Source: Flavobacteriaceae bacterium (lineage in GTDB: Bacteria; Bacteroidota; Bacteroidia; Flavobacteriales; Weeksellaceae). Taken from it: a stretch of 64,000 nucleotides of DNA. Location: assembly GCA_030529185.1 (NCBI GenBank), contig JAUMXI010000002.1, positions 1 through 64,000 on the forward strand. The letters are read 5' to 3'. Each line of letters starts with the position of its first letter. The first letter of the stretch is position 1. The notes under the pieces were generated by a model. The model had not been told where the DNA came from and did no database searches. It worked only from the letters and a program-made list of their open reading frames with translations. A program made the translations under genes and the position numbers. Below, piece by piece: positions 47,390 through 55,720 of the stretch.

Positions 47390-48580
47390 ATGAAAACAAT
47401 AAAAGACTTTAATTTTTCAGGTAAGAAAGCTCTGGTAAGAGTAGATTTCAATGTTCCTCAGAATGAAAATTTTGAAGTGACAGATAATACGAGGATTGTG
47501 GCTGCAAAACCTACAATTGATAAAATCCTAAATGATGGTGGTTCGGTGATTATTATGACGCATTTGGGAAGACCAAAAGGAAAAGTAAATGCGGATTTTT
47601 CGCTTTCTAAAATAGTAGATGAAGTAGCGAAAGTTTTAGGAAAAGAAGTGAAATTCGTAGAAAATTGCGTAGGAGAGGAGGCAGAAAAAGTGGCTAACGA
47701 GTTGAAAGCTGGGGAAATTCTTTTATTGGAAAATTTGAGATTTCACGCAGAGGAAGAGGCTGGTGATGTGGGTTTTGCTGAAAAACTTTCTAAATTGGCA
47801 GATGTTTATATAAATGACGCTTTCGGAACGGCACACAGGGCTCACGCTTCTACGGCGGTGATTGCTCAATTCTTCCCACAAACTAAATTTTTCGGTTTAT
47901 TGATGGCGAAGGAATTAGAGGCAATAGATAAAGTTCTCAATTCAGGGGAAAAACCCGTGACGGCAATTCTTGGAGGTTCCAAAGTTTCTACAAAAATTAC
48001 CATTATTGAAAATATTCTTCCTGCGGTGGATAATTTGATTATCGGTGGAGGAATGGCATTTACTTTCATTAAGGCACAGGGCGGAGAGGTTGGAAATTCT
48101 TTGGTGGAAGAAGATAAATTGGATTTGGCTATTGAAATCCTTAAAAAGGCTGAAAATCAGAATGTAAAAGTTTATATTCCGGTAGATGTTGTAGTTGCCG
48201 ATGCGTTCAATAATGATGCAGAGCGTAAGGAAGTTTCTGCAAACGAAATCCCTGATGGATGGATGGGATTAGATGTTGGAAAAGAAACTCAATCTATTAA
48301 TAATGATGTAATTATGAACTCTAAAACCATTCTTTGGAATGGACCTTTGGGCGTTTTTGAAATGTCTAATTTTGCAGAGGGAACTAAAAAATTAGGCGAT
48401 AGCATTGCCGAAGCTACAAAGCAAGGAGCGTTTTCTCTTGTGGGAGGTGGCGATAGCGTGGCATTTGTGAAGCAGTTCGGTTATGCAGATAAAGTTTCTT
48501 ATGTTTCCACAGGTGGGGGAGCAATGTTGGAAAGCCTTGAAGGTTTGGAACTACCTGGTGTAGCTGCGATTAATAAATAA
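47390..48580 (+). CDS. pgk: Phosphoglycerate kinase
   Basis: Glycolytic kinase making ATP and 3-phosphoglycerate. Diagnostic blocks are [75 protein letters not shown] and the nucleotide loop [14 protein letters not shown]. Length (396 aa) is normal. It starts right beside the candidate origin and its + strand is strikingly G-rich relative to C, as expected on a leading strand. Confidence 0.97.
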   Translation: MKTIKDFNFSGKKALVRVDFNVPQNENFEVTDNTRIVAAKPTIDKILNDGGSVIIMTHLGRPKGKVNADFSLSKIVDEVAKVLGKEVKFVENCVGEEAEKVANELKAGEILLLENLRFHAEEEAGDVGFAEKLSKLADVYINDAFGTAHRAHASTAVIAQFFPQTKFFGLLMAKELEAIDKVLNSGEKPVTAILGGSKVSTKITIIENILPAVDNLIIGGGMAFTFIKAQGGEVGNSLVEEDKLDLAIEILKKAENQNVKVYIPVDVVVADAFNNDAERKEVSANEIPDGWMGLDVGKETQSINNDVIMNSKTILWNGPLGVFEMSNFAEGTKKLGDSIAEATKQGAFSLVGGGDSVAFVKQFGYADKVSYVSTGGGAMLESLEGLELPGVAAINK

Positions 48581-48585
48581 TAAAA

Positions 48586-48614
48586 ATAAAACTCCCTATT
48601 GTGGGGAGTTTTTT
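48586..48614 (+). terminator. Terminator after pgk
   Basis: AAACTCCC and GGGGAGTTT flank a short loop and are followed by a run of T. Confidence 0.8.
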
Positions 48615-49155
48615 TATTCATCAATATCTTCAAGATTAGTTCATTTTTATTTTTCTTAAAGGAAATTCTTCTGAAAGTAGGGGCATAGCCTTTTCCAAAA
48701 GTTTCAAAATGTTCTTTTATATAAAAGTAAGGATTTTCATAATTAATAGTGGCAGTTTTCAGAATTTAAACAAATCGTAAAATTATCAGCATTTTTAATT
48801 TCGTTGATGATATTTTCCTTATCCTTATCCTTATCCGAAACGAAGATTTCAAAAATATCAAAGTTATCTTTGGAATGAAAGCCTGTTCCAATTTTTACAT
48901 CTTTAATTTTAAAATCATCTTTAAGAATAATATTTTATTGAGATAGCATTTATCTTACATCATTTTTAGAAAATAATTCTTCTGCAAAGATGGTGGAAAT
49001 GAAAATATAAATTGCGAATGCCAAATACGAAAAACTTAAAATTTTTCCGATAAAAGGTTTCCCCAATTTTTTTAAATATAAAATATGATAAGAGATGGAA
49101 TGATTGCAAAAATCCCAAAAATGATACTTAAAAATATTATATAACTAAAATTCAT
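48614..49155 (-). pseudogene. Decayed gene for a small membrane protein
   Basis: Minus-strand reading finds pieces of one gene in order. A start and first transmembrane segment (MNFSYIIFLSIIFGIF...) lie at 49155. There is then a one-base frameshift and a second membrane segment (FSYLAFAIYIFISTIF) ending SKNDVR, and two in-frame TAA codons. The soluble part follows (NIILKDDFKIKDVKIG, 48743-48934, ending KNADNFTICLNSENCHY), then another frameshift to NYENPYFYIKEHF, finishing near EDIDE-stop at 48614. The pattern matches small two-helix proteins with a LKDDFxI domain seen in Flavobacteriia. Several disabling changes make it a true pseudogene. It contains three tandem CCTTAT units (48812-48832, encoding DKDKDK). 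Confidence 0.65.
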
Positions 49156-49205
49156 CTTTTTTTAGTTAAAAATTGACTTTTATAAATATATCAAAAATCT
49201 ATTTT

Positions 49206-50084
49206 CTAAATTTTTCCTACACAATATATCAAACTTGAAAATTCACCCGTTTTTAATGCTTTAAAATTAGAAATTGCTCCGTGGATAGTTCCAAAAAGCC
49301 AAAAAAGTGGATTCTTCTTGTATTTTTCACTCAATATTGAAATGTAAAATGAGTCGAGTAGGAGAGGGACAACTTTCTCAACTTTCCATTTTTCGTTGTT
49401 CATTAGTTTGAATATTCCTTCCTTTGAGAAATGAAAAATGTGACGAGGAACATCGTATGCCGCCCAAAATTCTTTGTAATGCCGTGCATCATAAGAGGTG
49501 TGATTGGGAACTGCGATGATGAGTTTTCCGTTGGGTTTCAGTTTTTGATAAAAAATTTCCAATATTTCTTGCTGATTTTCTATATGCTCAAAAACATGCC
49601 ACAGCGTAATGACATCTAAACTTTCGTTTTCTATTTCCGATAGAGTAGGGGAGGAGAGGAAAGTTGTTTTATTGTTTTTTCGTTGAGCAAAATTTCGAGC
49701 ATTTTCGTTGGGTTCAAATCCGTAAGTTTTAAAATCCTTTGCCATGAATTTTATAAATTCTCCTGCACCACAGCCGTAGTCTAAAATGGTTTGAGATTCA
49801 AAATTTTGCTTCGTACAGTTCGGCTGAGCCTCGTGTGAAGTTTGAGATTGATTGCGAATTGCCCTCTGAATTACCTTTTTCTTATATCTCAAATTAATTT
49901 TTTGTAAGAATTTATATAATTTTTCTTTTAAACTTCCGCTATCTTGGTGGTGAGAAATATAGTTTTTGCTTTCGTAGTATTTGCCCAAATTTTCTGGAAT
50001 GGGATAAGTTTTTAGTATTCCGGAGATATTGGTTTCTTGGAGTTCAAATTCTTCTTGTGAAAGGAAATGGTCTTTAATTTTCAT
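49206..50084 (-). CDS. Class I SAM-dependent methyltransferase
   Basis: The protein has an N-terminal ~70-residue extension followed by a Rossmann methyltransferase domain with motif I ILDYGCGAGEFIKFMA, then DVITLWHVFEHIENQQEIL and LIIAVPNHTSYDA, a pattern of the UbiG-like group often linked to surface-glycan or lipid methylation. A 17-codon insertion (around SHEAQPNCTKQNFESQ) lies just before motif I and is bordered by a 10-bp direct repeat (see repeat entry). The start at 50084 agrees with the promoter-like TATCTTTG on the minus strand at 50103-50110. The substrate is unknown; a glycosyltransferase gene is divergent. Confidence 0.85.
   Translation of the reverse strand: MKIKDHFLSQEEFELQETNISGILKTYPIPENLGKYYESKNYISHHQDSGSLKEKLYKFLQKINLRYKKKVIQRAIRNQSQTSHEAQPNCTKQNFESQTILDYGCGAGEFIKFMAKDFKTYGFEPNENARNFAQRKNNKTTFLSSPTLSEIENESLDVITLWHVFEHIENQQEILEIFYQKLKPNGKLIIAVPNHTSYDARHYKEFWAAYDVPRHIFHFSKEGIFKLMNNEKWKVEKVVPLLLDSFYISILSEKYKKNPLFWLFGTIHGAISNFKALKTGEFSSLIYCVGKI
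49789..49849. repeat. Small in-frame insertion with 10-bp flanking direct repeat
   Basis: GTTTGAGATT occurs at 49789-49798 and again at 49840-49849, 51 bp apart (17 codons). Between them is a sequence with an imperfect hairpin (CTTCGTACAG...GGCTGAGCC...TGTGAAG, 49809-49840). In the protein the repeat appears as SQT...SQT, so removal would restore ...NQSQTILDYG. This looks like a small miniature element that left a target duplication and kept the frame. Confidence 0.55.
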
Positions 50085-50165
50085 TACAAAAACTTGATTT
50101 AACAAAGATAATATTTATAATTTTAGTTTGGAAACTTTTTAATTGGTTAATTTATTTCAAAAAAT

Positions 50166-50173
50166 TATCTTTG
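50166..50173 (+). promoter_or_regulatory. Predicted promoter of the glycosyltransferase gene
   Basis: TATCTTTG (TAnnTTTG) lies 16 bp before the ATG at 50190. Confidence 0.55.
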
Positions 50174-50189
50174 CTAAAATTTTATTTTT

Positions 50190-51105
50190 ATGCAAAATCA
50201 ACCCCTTATTTCGGTTATTGTTCCCTGTTATAATGTAGAAAAGTATGTAGCGGAATGTCTTGAAAGTATCATTGCTCAAACTTATCAAAATTTAGAAATT
50301 ATTGTGATAAATGACGGTTCAACGGATAATACTGTGGAAGCTATAAAACCTTTTTTATCGGATGATCGTATAAAATATATTCATCAAGAGAATAAAGGCG
50401 TTTCTGAGGCTCGTAATAGGGGTTTAGATGAAATAAAAATGGGGGGGTAGAAGCGAATATATTTGCTTTATAGATAGTGATGATTTTGTGCATAAGGATT
50501 ATGTTCAATTTCTTTATGAAGCCCTAATAAAATATGATGCTGATATTGCTATTTGTAAATTTCTTTATTATACTGGAAGGGAAGATATTTCTCTTAAGAG
50601 TAAAGATATAGAAACACTAGGAAATAGAGAAGAAAACATGAGATTAATTAATAGAAATTTGAATTATATAGTAGTTTGGAATAAATTATATAAAGCAACA
50701 TTGTTTAATAATTTAAGGTTTATTCCTAATAAAGTTCATGAAGATGAATTTATTATTCATCATATTTTTTGGAAAGCAGAAAAATCTGTAATATCAGAAA
50801 ATATTTTATATTATTATAGACAGGCAACAAATAGTATCACAAATTCTCCGTTTAATGATTCGAAACTACAAAATATAATAGAAGCATTTGATGATAGGAT
50901 AAGTTTTTATAAGAAAAACAAGATTGATGATTTAAAAATAGTTTTTAATAAAAAATGGAATATCATTATCCATAAAGGGGTTAAATCAAGATCAAACTAT
51001 GCAAGAAAGTATATATTAAATCATATTATAGAATTTTTTACTAAATTTCAGTTCCCTGTGAAAAAGAAAATTAAGTTGTATTTTAAACTTTTATTCAATA
51101 GATAA
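50190..51105 (+). pseudogene. Glycosyltransferase family 2, frame broken at a G7 tract (possibly phase variable)
   Basis: The first 86 codons encode a GT2 N-terminus (LISVIVPCYNVEKYVAECLESI, INDGSTDNTVE, KGVSEARNRGLDEIK), then seven G's at 50441-50447 run into a TAG. The rest of the enzyme continues in the +1 frame (SEYICFIDSDDFVHKDY with the DxD metal motif, to 51105). With six G's, or with nine, the frame would be whole, about 304 residues. The downstream part may be expressed alone only from a start at 50488, which lacks the DxD. It is likely a surface-sugar transferase in the OFF state, or there is a sequence error in the run. Confidence 0.75.
50441..50447 (+). repeat. Homopolymer of seven G within the glycosyltransferase
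   Basis: This is an unusual run for such AT-rich DNA, placed exactly at the frame break. Slipped-strand change by one base would switch the gene on. Confidence 0.8.
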
Positions 51106-51129
51106 GCCTGTAAATTTTACAGGCTTATT
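51102..51129 (+). terminator. Terminator after the glycosyltransferase
   Basis: ATAAGCCTGTAAA and TTTACAGGCTTAT pair almost perfectly, then T-rich sequence. The same hairpin can serve mnmG on the other strand. Confidence 0.75.
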
Positions 51130-51133
51130 TTAT

Positions 51134-51149
51134 AGTTTCACGTGAAACA
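51134..51149. promoter_or_regulatory. Candidate parS site 1 (ParB binding)
   Basis: AGTTTCACGTGAAACA differs at one base from the ParB/Spo0J target TGTTTCACGTGAAACA and is palindromic over its central 14 bases. It lies just after mnmG. Confidence 0.75.
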
Positions 51150-51168
51150 TTTAGTATCATTTTATAAA

Positions 51169-53031
51169 TTACCTCCCTAAAAATATCAATAGTACATTAA
51201 TATCTGCAGGAGAAACACCAGAAATTCTACTCGCTTGGGCAATAGTTTTGGGTTGAATAAGATTGAGTTTTTGTTTGGCTTCGGCAGAGAGACTGGCAAT
51301 TTTGGTAAAATCAAAATCTTCAGGGATTTTTATATTTTCTAACCGCTGGAGCTTGGCTACATTCTCTTTTTCCTTTTCTATATAGCCTTTGTATTTGATG
51401 TTAATTTCTGCTTGTTCCCTTACTTCATCAGAATATTGGGTGCTGACTTCCTTAATCTTTTCTAATTTGTCCAAAGTGCTCAGTGTGATATTCGGGCGGG
51501 TAAGAAATTGGGAGGCTCTGTATGCCTGATCTACGGGGTTAGATTCCATTTCCTCTAAAATAGGATTAATCTGATGTGGTTTCAGAGAAGTTTCTCTAAG
51601 AAAATTTTCCAGTTCTTGGCTTTGTTGGATTTTTTCTTCCACTTTTTTCAGTCGTTCATCTGTTGCTAAACCTATCTTATGAGATTTCTCTGTCAAACGG
51701 ATATCGGCATTGTCTTGTCTCAAGAGCAATCTGTACTCTGCACGAGAGGTAAACATTCGGTAGGGTTCTTCTGTGCCTTTGGTGATTAAATCGTCTATCA
51801 AAACACCTATATATGCCTCATCTCGGCTTAAAACAAACGGTTCTTTACCATGGACTTTTAGGTGGGCGTTGATTCCTGCAATGATGCCTTGTCCTCCAGC
51901 TTCTTCATATCCCGTAGTACCATTAATTTGCCCAGCGAAGTAAAGATTTTCTATCAGTTTGGTTTCCAAGGTATGCTTGAGCTGGGTAGGTGGAAAATAG
52001 TCATACTCAATAGCATAACCTGGGCGGAATACTCTTGCATTTTCAAAGCCTGGGATTTGCTGAAGGGCTCTAATCTGGATATCTTCAGGTAATGATGAAC
52101 TAAAACCATTGATATAATATTCTATGGTTTTCCATCCTTCGGGTTCGGCAAAAATTTGGTGTCTGTTTCTTTCTGCAAATCGATTAATTTTGTCCTCAAT
52201 ACTTGGGCAATATCTTGGACCGAGACTTTGGATGGTTCCGTTAAACATGGGGCTTCTGTCAAAGCCTTCGCGGAGGATGTCGTGTACCGTTTCATTGGTA
52301 TAGGTGATGTAGCATGAACGCTGATGCGTGAGTTTCGGTGTGTCTAAATAGGAAAATTTCTGTGGATTTTCATCTCCTTTTTGTTCTTCCATTTTAGAAA
52401 AATCAATGGTTCTGCCATCTACACGCACAGGGGTTCCTGTTTTCATTCGCCCCGCTTCAAAACCTAAAGAAACCAGTTGCTCGGTAATACCAAAGGCTTT
52501 TGGTTCGCCCATTCTACCGCCACCGAGCTGCTTTTCTCCGATGTGGATGAGCCCATTAAGAAAAGTGCCATTGGTTAAAATCACAGATTTCGCACGGAAT
52601 TTTACACCGATAGAGGTGATGACGCCAGTAACTTTATTATTTTCAATAATAAGTTCCTTGACCATATCTTGGAAAAAATCCAAGTTGGGTGTATTTTCTA
52701 AAGCCAATCGCCATTCTTCTGCGAAGAGCATACGGTCGTTTTGGGTTCTTGGTGACCACATCGCAGGTCCTTTGGAGAGGTTGAGCATTTTAAATTGTAT
52801 AGCAGATTTATCGGCAATAATTCCCGAATAGCCTCCGAGTGCGTCAATTTCTCTTACAATTTGTCCTTTGGCAATTCCGCCCATCGCAGGGTTGCAACTC
52901 ATTTTTCCGATGGTTTCCATATTCATCGTGATGAGGAGTGTCTTTGAACCCAAGTTTGCGGCTGCGGCTGCGGCTTCGTTTCCTGCATGTCCTGCTCCTA
53001 CTACAATTACATCGTATATTTCATTTGTCAT
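51169..53031 (-). CDS. mnmG: tRNA uridine-5-carboxymethylaminomethyl(34) synthesis enzyme MnmG
   Basis: This FAD-dependent enzyme (GidA) works with MnmE to modify the wobble uridine of tRNAs. The FAD motif is VVGAGHAGNEAAAAAA, followed by CNPAMGGIAKGQIVREIDALGG (~residues 46-67), LTNGTFLNGLIHIG and the C-terminal GYEEAGGQGIIAGINA and TSRAEYRLLLRQDNADIRLT. Length (620 aa) is normal. mnmG is a frequent neighbour of bacterial origins, and both its ends here carry parS-like sites. Confidence 0.97.
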   Translation of the reverse strand: MTNEIYDVIVVGAGHAGNEAAAAAANLGSKTLLITMNMETIGKMSCNPAMGGIAKGQIVREIDALGGYSGIIADKSAIQFKMLNLSKGPAMWSPRTQNDRMLFAEEWRLALENTPNLDFFQDMVKELIIENNKVTGVITSIGVKFRAKSVILTNGTFLNGLIHIGEKQLGGGRMGEPKAFGITEQLVSLGFEAGRMKTGTPVRVDGRTIDFSKMEEQKGDENPQKFSYLDTPKLTHQRSCYITYTNETVHDILREGFDRSPMFNGTIQSLGPRYCPSIEDKINRFAERNRHQIFAEPEGWKTIEYYINGFSSSLPEDIQIRALQQIPGFENARVFRPGYAIEYDYFPPTQLKHTLETKLIENLYFAGQINGTTGYEEAGGQGIIAGINAHLKVHGKEPFVLSRDEAYIGVLIDDLITKGTEEPYRMFTSRAEYRLLLRQDNADIRLTEKSHKIGLATDERLKKVEEKIQQSQELENFLRETSLKPHQINPILEEMESNPVDQAYRASQFLTRPNITLSTLDKLEKIKEVSTQYSDEVREQAEINIKYKGYIEKEKENVAKLQRLENIKIPEDFDFTKIASLSAEAKQKLNLIQPKTIAQASRISGVSPADINVLLIFLGR

Positions 53032-53061
53032 ATATTAAAAAATGATTATTGATTAAAAATA

Positions 53062-53077
53062 TGTTTCCCGTGAAACA
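53062..53077. promoter_or_regulatory. Candidate parS site 2 (ParB binding)
   Basis: TGTTTCCCGTGAAACA has one mismatch to the parS consensus and lies in the gap between mnmG and ybeY, 1.9 kb from the first site. Confidence 0.75.
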
Positions 53078-53097
53078 TTTAAAATTAAATTAGAAAT

Positions 53098-53505
53098 TTA
53101 TATTATATTCAAATAAAAATCCTCCTTGCTACGCATTTCTTTTATTTCGGTTTCGGTTTTGTCTTTGTAGCCACAAAGGTGGAGTATGCCGTGAGTCAAA
53201 ACTCTTCGGAATTCAGAGTTGTAGTCTTTGGATAGGGTAGAGGCATTATCCGAAACGCGAGTGATGGAAACAAAAATATCCCCTGAAATGATTTTGCCCT
53301 TTACATAATCAAAAGTGATGATATCGGTATAATAATCGTGATTAAGAAAATCCTGATTGACCTTTAAAAGATATTCATCATCACAAAAAATATAGTTAAT
53401 ATCTCCGAGTTTTTTCCCTTCGGAAAGAATGATATTCTCCAACCAATTTTTTAAATTTTCGTCCAAAGAAAACTCTTCTATATTCTCAAAAAAGAAGTTT
53501 ATCAT
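53098..53505 (-). CDS. ybeY: Endoribonuclease YbeY
   Basis: Metal-dependent ribonuclease for 16S rRNA maturation and ribosome quality control. The expected motif HGxLHLxGYxH appears as HGILHLCGYKDKTE: H105 and H109 are present, but the third metal ligand position has Asp115 instead of His. I recall the same KDKTE form in Bacteroidota homologues, so this seems a lineage variant rather than damage. It is short (135 aa) but complete. It lies between mnmG and the patatin gene on the same strand. Confidence 0.9.
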   Translation of the reverse strand: MINFFFENIEEFSLDENLKNWLENIILSEGKKLGDINYIFCDDEYLLKVNQDFLNHDYYTDIITFDYVKGKIISGDIFVSITRVSDNASTLSKDYNSEFRRVLTHGILHLCGYKDKTETEIKEMRSKEDFYLNII

Positions 53506-53518
53506 ATCTGCTTTATCA

Positions 53519-55672
53519 TTAAAACCAATGTCCTAAAATAATATTAAATATCCCTCTGGAATTTCGCTTCAAGGAAGTGCTGTAATTTACTTTTAACTGC
53601 CCAAAAGGAGATTTGTATCCCAAAGTAAGCCCTACATTAGAGTGTAGATTTTTCATCAAATTTAAGTTTTCAAAACTATTGAAAGCATTTGCTATGCTAA
53701 AATTAGGGATAATATAATAATGTTTATTCAATTTAATCGAAATACTATTGCTCAAACCAATCACATCATTGCTTTTGTGTTCGCCTAATAAATAGCCTTG
53801 AAAATTAAAGAAATTTCCTAAATTCTGCCCAAAAATTCCTCCTAAATGATATTGATAAAATAAAGGTGGTGCTTCTGTGCTTATCCCTCCAAATATCTCT
53901 AAGCGATTAGAAACCCAAGAATTGATGGGAAAATTAAACGCAGTATTAGCTTTGATTTGGAAAGAAGTATATGGGTCTTTTTTCAATAAATCTATGTATT
54001 TCCCTTCTACATTAATGGTAAATCCCTTCATCGGAAAATCTTTGTCGTCTTGTGTATCAGCTTTGATATAGGCATAAGGGTTGATATAGTTTTGTTTTTG
54101 TTGTGTTCTGTGAATATAATTATCAAGCTTAAAATAATCGTGGCTAATTCCTACGCCAATAGCATATTTATCCCGCCAAGTAGATTGTATAAAAGCCTCA
54201 TTTCTATACCATAACCATCTTTCTAAATTTACATTTTTATGATTGAATAGATTAAAACTCATTCCCGAAGTATATACGCCAAAACTTGGGATAAAACCAT
54301 TGTCTATAAAATAATTGAAGTAATAACGAGGGCTATCTCCGATAACGAGATCTAATGAAATCGTAGAGTTATTAAAAATCAATCGTTTCAAAGTTAGGTT
54401 CAGCAAAAGTCCTGTTCTGAAAATCTTGTCGTAGTGCAAACCGATTTTCGCTACATATTGGTTATCGCTTTCTGTAGTGTAGAGTGTAAGTATATTTTTA
54501 TGATTTTCGTAAGAAATATCGTAATTGATGATAGAAAAATTATTGGTAGCGTAGAGCTTTTTTATCATTTTATTGATATTCTCATAGGTTTGAATAGAAG
54601 GGATTTTCAGACCCATTTTCCCTTGAATATAATCCTCATTGTAGATGAAATTATTTTTTACTACCAAACTATCAATTTTGTAAAGATTGGAAAAGATAGG
54701 ATTGAGTGGAAATTTAATCAAATCTTCTTCCTTTTTTTTAGGAAGTTGGTCTAATATCTCTACATATTTCAAGGCTTCTTTGTGTCCGATAGTTAAAATT
54801 TCTTTTTTCTGGTCAAAACTCGTCACTTTCATCCCCTGCAAATTCGGGTGAATGTTAATATCCGTGTATTTTAACTGATTTTTAGTTTCTTTCTGTATTC
54901 CAAAATCCACGATTTGATTGAGGATATCCACAATATTATCAATCTGAGTTTTGTCACTTAAACCTGTACTGAGATTAACTCCGATGACGATATCTATACC
55001 CTTGTCTTTTAATGGTTTAGATGGGTAATTAATGGTCATTGCTCCATCAATATAAGTTTCGTTTCCTATTTTTACGGGGTCTATCAAAGAGGGAAAAGCC
55101 GAACTTGCTATAATAGATTTTACCAAATCTCCTTGTTCAAATATTTTCAAATCTCCCGTTTCTAAATTGGTGGCTACACACATAAACGGAATGGGAAATT
55201 GCGAAAAATCTTCAATATTCGCCACATTTTTGAATAATTCTTTTAGGGTATAAATCGCTTTTTGCCCAGAAGAAATAGAGGAAGGCAGGGTAATTTTCTT
55301 TTTCTGAATAGGAAAAGAAAGAATGTATTTATCTACATTTTTATCAAAAAAGGAGATTTCTTTTCGCTGTTTCTGATTGTCCAAAAGAGAGTAGAAATCC
55401 GTATCATTCATTATTTTTTCAATGTCCTTACCGCTATACCCAGAGGCGTATAATCCTCCCACGATAGCCCCCATACTCGTCCCCGAAATATAATCTATTC
55501 TCACCCCGAGAGAATCTAAAATTTTTAGCACTCCTATATGAGCAAAGCCTTTCGCTCCACCTCCTGACAAGGATAGTCCTATTTTCGGATTTTCAGGAAT
55601 GTTGAGGTTTTCCTTTACTTGTGCTTTGAAAAGGAAAGATAACAGAACAAAAAATAAAAATGCTTTTTTCAT
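53519..55672 (-). CDS. Patatin-like phospholipase with outer-membrane beta-barrel
   Basis: The signal peptide ends LFKAQ. A patatin domain (residues ~28-220) carries the oxyanion motif SGGGAKGFAHIG, the catalytic Ser in GTSMGA and the Asp in DGAMTINYP. A POTRA-like segment (~300-390) and a C-terminal beta-barrel ending in ...FNIILGHWF, with a terminal aromatic, follow. The layout resembles PlpD-type (type Vd) or BamA/TamA-related patatin proteins, which may present a lipase at the outer membrane. The lipid substrate is unknown. Length (717 aa) is typical. Confidence 0.9.
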   Translation of the reverse strand: MKKAFLFFVLLSFLFKAQVKENLNIPENPKIGLSLSGGGAKGFAHIGVLKILDSLGVRIDYISGTSMGAIVGGLYASGYSGKDIEKIMNDTDFYSLLDNQKQRKEISFFDKNVDKYILSFPIQKKKITLPSSISSGQKAIYTLKELFKNVANIEDFSQFPIPFMCVATNLETGDLKIFEQGDLVKSIIASSAFPSLIDPVKIGNETYIDGAMTINYPSKPLKDKGIDIVIGVNLSTGLSDKTQIDNIVDILNQIVDFGIQKETKNQLKYTDINIHPNLQGMKVTSFDQKKEILTIGHKEALKYVEILDQLPKKKEEDLIKFPLNPIFSNLYKIDSLVVKNNFIYNEDYIQGKMGLKIPSIQTYENINKMIKKLYATNNFSIINYDISYENHKNILTLYTTESDNQYVAKIGLHYDKIFRTGLLLNLTLKRLIFNNSTISLDLVIGDSPRYYFNYFIDNGFIPSFGVYTSGMSFNLFNHKNVNLERWLWYRNEAFIQSTWRDKYAIGVGISHDYFKLDNYIHRTQQKQNYINPYAYIKADTQDDKDFPMKGFTINVEGKYIDLLKKDPYTSFQIKANTAFNFPINSWVSNRLEIFGGISTEAPPLFYQYHLGGIFGQNLGNFFNFQGYLLGEHKSNDVIGLSNSISIKLNKHYYIIPNFSIANAFNSFENLNLMKNLHSNVGLTLGYKSPFGQLKVNYSTSLKRNSRGIFNIILGHWF

Positions 55673-55720
55673 TTTTCAAATATGAATGTTGATACAAAGT
55701 AAAGCAAAATTTCTGAATTT

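Noticed and set aside
52406-52831. 141-codon open frame antisense to mnmG
   Set aside because: Entirely inside mnmG in the opposite strand, with no motif or ribosome-binding signal.
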